Source: DUAG01 sp046756865 (GTDB lineage Bacteria; Nitrospirota; Nitrospiria; SBBL01; JAADHI01). From it: a stretch of 10,168 nt of DNA. Each line of letters opens with the position of its first letter. The stretch's first letter is position 1. The notes under the pieces were generated by a model, which did not search any database, was not told the origin of the DNA, and was given only the letters and a program-made list of their open reading frames with translations. Shown here piece after piece: positions 7,847 through 10,168 of this stretch. The stretch spans positions 1-10,168 of the forward strand of contig JBHHXE010000081.1 in NCBI GenBank assembly GCA_046756865.1, read 5' to 3'. Made by a program: the position numbers and the translations under genes.

Positions 7847-8881
7847 ATGAAGGCGGTCCGTTTCCACCAATTTGGTGGACCTGAGACCCTCATTTATGAG
7901 GATGCACCCTTGCCGGTTGCCGGATTAGGGGAGGTTGTCGTTCGCGTCAAAGCCTGCGCCCTCAACCATCTTGACCTCTGGATCCGGAAGGGTATCCCGG
8001 CATACCATATACAACTTCCCCATATCCCCGGTTGTGATGTCTCTGGAATAATCGACGATGTGGGTGAAGGGATTACAGAGTTCGCAAAGGGTGACAAGGT
8101 GTTGATCGCGCCCGGACTCTCCTGCTTTCGCTGTTCGCCCTGCCTCTCGGGCCGTGATAACCTCTGCGAACACTACCGGATTTTCGGGGCGGGATGCGAT
8201 GGCGGCTATGCCGAATATTCCAGGGTCCCGGTATCCAATCTCATCCGGATTCCGGATGAGATTGGATACCACGAAGCGGCGGCCTTTCCCCTGACCTTTC
8301 TGACCGCATGGCACATGCTTATCAAACGGGCCAGGCTGCAGCCCGGACAGGACCTTCTGGTTCTGGCAGGTGGAAGCGGCGTGGGAAGCGCGGCAATCCA
8401 AATCGGAAAACTGGCCGGGGTGCGCGTGATTGCCACTGCGGGGAGCTCCGTCAAGTTGGATCAGGCTCTGATGATCGGGGCTGATTTCGTTATCGATCAT
8501 TCAAAAGGTGATTTTTCAGAGGAGATCCGCAGGATCACGGACGGCCGGGGGGTTGATGTGGTTTTTGAGCACGTCGGACCGGCAACATTCAACTGGAGCC
8601 TCCGCTCGCTCACGAAGGGCGGCACGCTGGTCACCTGCGGGGCAACGAGTGGCCCAACAGTTGACCTCGACCTTCGCTACCTCTTCTCCAGGGAACTTAA
8701 TCTCATGGGTGCCATCATGGGAACGCGTGCCGAATTAAAGGAGATTACACATCTCATGGGACAAAAAAAACTTCGCCCGATTATCGATTCGGTCCATCCC
8801 CTCTCTGAGGCGCGAAATCTTCAGGAAAAAATGAGATCGAGAGATCTCTTCGGAAAACTGATCCTGGCGCCGGGTGACTAA
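7847..8881 (+). CDS. Medium-chain zinc-type dehydrogenase/quinone reductase-like protein
   Basis: This is an MDR-superfamily oxidoreductase using NAD(P)H, 344 residues, a normal length. The N-terminal GroES-like domain (MKAVRFHQFGGPETL) is followed by a structural zinc lobe with C93, C96, C99 and C107, then the Rossmann domain with the cofactor loop AGGSGVGSAAIQIGKLAG (about 175-192), and EHVG near 240. The catalytic zinc site of true alcohol dehydrogenases appears lost: the first ligand Cys is replaced around N40 (ALNHLDLW) and the usual GHE is G62-C63-D64. It therefore resembles the Zn_ADH_like branch that keeps only structural zinc, so calling it an alcohol dehydrogenase would be over-precise. 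AAAAGGAG (7833-7840) lies 6 nt before the ATG. It is the last gene of the PBP-SDR-MDR set. Residues 128-142 are encoded by a 41-bp palindrome, described separately. Confidence 0.9.
   Translation: MKAVRFHQFGGPETLIYEDAPLPVAGLGEVVVRVKACALNHLDLWIRKGIPAYHIQLPHIPGCDVSGIIDDVGEGITEFAKGDKVLIAPGLSCFRCSPCLSGRDNLCEHYRIFGAGCDGGYAEYSRVPVSNLIRIPDEIGYHEAAAFPLTFLTAWHMLIKRARLQPGQDLLVLAGGSGVGSAAIQIGKLAGVRVIATAGSSVKLDQALMIGADFVIDHSKGDFSEEIRRITDGRGVDVVFEHVGPATFNWSLRSLTKGGTLVTCGATSGPTVDLDLRYLFSRELNLMGAIMGTRAELKEITHLMGQKKLRPIIDSVHPLSEARNLQEKMRSRDLFGKLILAPGD
8230..8270. repeat. 41-bp palindrome with perfect 20-bp arms inside the MDR gene
   Basis: The left arm GGTATCCAATCTCATCCGGA (8230-8249) and the right arm TCCGGATGAGATTGGATACC (8251-8270) are exact reverse complements around a single T at 8250. 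The flanking bases (8229 C, 8271 A) do not pair. The arms encode residues P128 to H142 of the dehydrogenase without breaking the frame or altering the length of the conserved region before EAAAFPLTFLTAWHML. The mRNA could fold into a stem of about 19 bp with a 3-nt loop. No T-run follows, so it is not an intrinsic terminator. Whether it is functional, a template-switch scar or an assembly artefact cannot be decided from the sequence. Confidence 0.97.
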
Positions 8882-8895
8882 AAAAGGCCATTCCT

Positions 8896-8922
8896 GCCAT
8901 TCCGGAAAAAGCCGGAATTCAG
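8896..8922. repeat. Degenerate dispersed stem-loop repeat (CATTCC...GGAATYCAG type)
   Basis: ATTCCGG (8899-8905) pairs with CCGGAAT (8912-8918) across the loop AAAAAG, and CAG follows at 8920-8922. From memory, it resembles the widespread intergenic repeat of the form CATTCCSGCGAAAGCSGGAAT followed by CCAG, with a few changes in the loop and one after the stem. An extra ATTCC lies just before it (8890-8894). It sits between the converging MDR and Rieske genes. It may also act as a weak leftward terminator: on the minus strand the hairpin is followed by T6 (8880-8885), but 13 bases away, which is too far for a standard intrinsic terminator. Family membership needs a genome-wide count. Confidence 0.45.
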
Positions 8923-8996
8923 CCCTTATGGTAAGCCACAAGAACTCCGTATTCCGGACTGCATCGGAGTGGCGATATTTTCGCGTGCATCCATAT

Positions 8997-9302
8997 TCAG
9001 GAGATAGAAATCAAGACCTGATCGCCTTCCTGCTTCACAGGATAGGTCCTGATTTTTAACTTGGGACTGAGCGGAGAGGTACCGTCCTTGATGTTGAAGC
9101 GCCACTGATGCCAGGGACAGAGGACCTGTTCTCCACAGACCTTGCCCTCGGCCAAGGCCCCGCCCTGATGCGGACAGACATTGGAAATCGCGTAAATATC
9201 GCCATCCAGGCGGAAGAGCGCAACCTCAAGATTGTTAATTTCGATTAGCTTTCCCGAATCCTCAGGGATTTCACTTACCTTCGCCACGTTTACAAAAGAC
9301 AT
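8997..9302 (-). CDS. Small Rieske-type [2Fe-2S] ferredoxin
   Basis: This is a soluble electron-transfer protein with a Rieske cluster, 101 residues, the size of dioxygenase ferredoxins (BphF type) and of the NirD subunit. The cluster ligands are clear: C43-P-H45 and C62-P-W-H65, separated by 16 residues, in CPHQGGAL and CPWHQWRF. No signal peptide or membrane helix is visible, so it should be cytosolic, unlike the bc1-complex Rieske protein. An extra Cys56 lies between the ligand pairs. The start is ATG at 9302, preceded on the minus strand by a G-rich AGGTGGGGGT site. No oxygenase, reductase or nitrite reductase gene is adjacent, so the partner is unknown. It appears to be a single-gene transcript with its own strong promoter, divergent from the response regulator gene. 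Confidence 0.92.
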   Translation of the reverse strand: MSFVNVAKVSEIPEDSGKLIEINNLEVALFRLDGDIYAISNVCPHQGGALAEGKVCGEQVLCPWHQWRFNIKDGTSPLSPKLKIRTYPVKQEGDQVLISIS

Positions 9303-9362
9303 CCCACCCCCACCTGATAAAAAAATAAAATTCTCATGTTACTTGAACCTAAAGCCGCTGTG

Positions 9363-9392
9363 ATTATAAGGGAAGCTTCTTCATCGGGTCAA
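9363..9392 (-). promoter_or_regulatory. Strong sigma70-type promoter of the Rieske gene
   Basis: Read on the minus strand, TTGACC (9392-9387, 5/6) is followed after 18 bp by a perfect TATAAT (9368-9363). Transcription would start near 9356, leaving a leader of about 53 nt. The palindrome GAAGCTTC (9372-9379) lies in the spacer between the two boxes, a possible but unproven operator. This is the closest match to the consensus that I found in the window. Confidence 0.6.
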
Positions 9393-9437
9393 ATACCTCC
9401 GGCGGGACAATTCCGCACACGAAACAGGAAGGGAGAT

Positions 9438-9467
9438 TTGTCGGAAAAGTGAGACCTGTGCTACAAT
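9438..9467 (+). promoter_or_regulatory. Putative promoter of the response regulator gene
   Basis: TACAAT (9462-9467, 5/6) has the extended -10 TG at 9459-9460. TTGTCG (9438-9443) lies 18 bp upstream as a weak -35. Transcription would start near 9474, about 16 nt before the ATG at 9490, and includes the GGGGGAT ribosome site (9477-9483). The weak -35 would suit an activated promoter; no clear repeated box for self-activation was found. Confidence 0.45.
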
Positions 9468-9489
9468 CCTGTCCTTGGGGGATGATGTA

Positions 9490-10168
9490 ATGCCGCAAAC
9501 GATCATGATTGTCGATGATGAACCTGACCTCAGAAGATTGGTCGCGCATCACCTCAAACAGGAAGGCTTCCTCACGGTTTGTGCCTCCAATGGATCGGAT
9601 GCCCTCAAGGGGATTGCGACACAAGCGATTTCTCTTGTGATACTCGATGTTATGATGCCAGAGCAAAGCGGCCTGGATGTCTGTCGGCAGTTGCGAAACA
9701 GCGCTGAGTCAGCCTCCCTCCCTGTGATTTTATTAACGGCCCGGGCTGATGAAAGTGACAAAGTCATTGGCTTGGAGCTGGGCGCGGATGATTATGTTAC
9801 AAAACCCTTCTCACCTAAAGAATTGGTCGCCAGGGTGAAGGCGATACTGAGAAGATCTAAAAGCATTGAGGAAGGGGTCGTCTATCAATACGGGCAGCTC
9901 ATGCTTGATACAACACGGCATGAGGTTAAAGCCGAGGGGAAAAAGATTGCGCTGACCGCCAAAGAATTTTCACTCCTGGAACTTTTTCTTGAAAAAAAGG
10001 GGAGGGTCTTGACACGGGATTCTTTATTGAAATCAATCTGGGGATACGATTACTTCGGGACCACCCGGACGGTCGACGTTCACATCAGACGCTTGCGTGA
10101 GAAGATCCCCTTTCTTTCAAAGGCCATTGAAACCCTTCCGTCTCTTGGATATAAACTGACCGATGAAC
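9490..10168 (+). CDS. PhoB/OmpR-family response regulator (3' end cut by the window)
   Basis: This is a two-component transcription factor: phosphorylation of the receiver changes DNA binding by the winged-helix domain. 226 codons are visible and no stop is reached; the family is about 225-235 residues, so little is missing. The receiver (about 4-120) has the acidic pair D9-D10, phospho-acceptor D53 in LDVMMP, T83 and K105 in KPF. The output domain (about 130-226) has the OmpR/PhoB pattern: LTAKEFSLLELFLEKKGRVL, then a recognition helix around RTVDVHIRRLREKI and the wing ending LGYKL. The start is ATG 9490 with GGGGGAT upstream; MPQTIMIVDDEPDLRR fits a receiver N-terminus. A sensor kinase gene probably follows outside the window. 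It looks PhoB-like, but I leave the symbol blank because many regulators share this form. It diverges from the Rieske gene across 187 bp. Confidence 0.95.
   Translation, partial: MPQTIMIVDDEPDLRRLVAHHLKQEGFLTVCASNGSDALKGIATQAISLVILDVMMPEQSGLDVCRQLRNSAESASLPVILLTARADESDKVIGLELGADDYVTKPFSPKELVARVKAILRRSKSIEEGVVYQYGQLMLDTTRHEVKAEGKKIALTAKEFSLLELFLEKKGRVLTRDSLLKSIWGYDYFGTTRTVDVHIRRLREKIPFLSKAIETLPSLGYKLTDE

Noticed and set aside
7925..8500. A 191-codon minus-strand open frame opposite the MDR gene, passing through the palindrome
   Set aside because: It is a shadow of a conserved gene; the palindrome makes both strands read similarly in that stretch, which is not evidence of coding.
9364..9666. 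A 100-codon minus-strand open frame across the divergent region and the response regulator start
   Set aside because: It overlaps the strong Rieske promoter and the conserved receiver domain, and resembles no known protein.

Overview
The window reads as chromosomal core DNA of a Gram-negative bacterium with an LPS outer membrane. It carries an LptE-type LPS-assembly lipoprotein, a PBP1B-type peptidoglycan synthase and standard information-processing genes. Codon use favours G/C in the third position but not extremely. I could not fix the phylum. The leuS-lptE-holA / rpsT arrangement and the protein flavour suggest a Nitrospirota- or Desulfobacterota-like lineage, which is an inference only. 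I saw no tRNA, rRNA, CRISPR array, transposase or phage gene.

Left part (1-4585): rpsT (ribosomal protein S20) runs rightward from a TTG start. It converges on a leftward operon leuS-lptE-holA, whose three genes are joined by two 4-base ATGA stop/start overlaps. The 91 bp between the rpsT and holA stops hold no convincing terminator.

Middle part (4586-8881): a 109-bp divergent spacer separates leuS from a rightward set of a PBP1B-like bifunctional penicillin-binding protein, a short-chain dehydrogenase/reductase (SDR) and a medium-chain zinc-type dehydrogenase/reductase (MDR). Gaps of 25 and 31 bp suggest co-transcription. A near-consensus promoter overlaps the first codons of the PBP gene, so its start is uncertain. 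Inside the MDR gene lies a 41-bp palindrome with perfect 20-bp arms, the most unusual feature in the window.

Right part (8882-10168): after a short intergenic stretch with a degenerate copy of a dispersed stem-loop repeat comes a leftward single gene for a small Rieske ferredoxin, with a strong sigma70-type promoter. Divergent from it is a PhoB/OmpR-family response regulator cut by the window end; a partner kinase probably follows outside.

The genes form housekeeping blocks (translation, replication clamp loading, LPS export, cell-wall synthesis) followed by small redox genes of unknown substrate. I found no convincing new multi-gene system. The leads worth following are the intragenic palindrome, the PBP start/promoter overlap and the uncharacterised redox genes.
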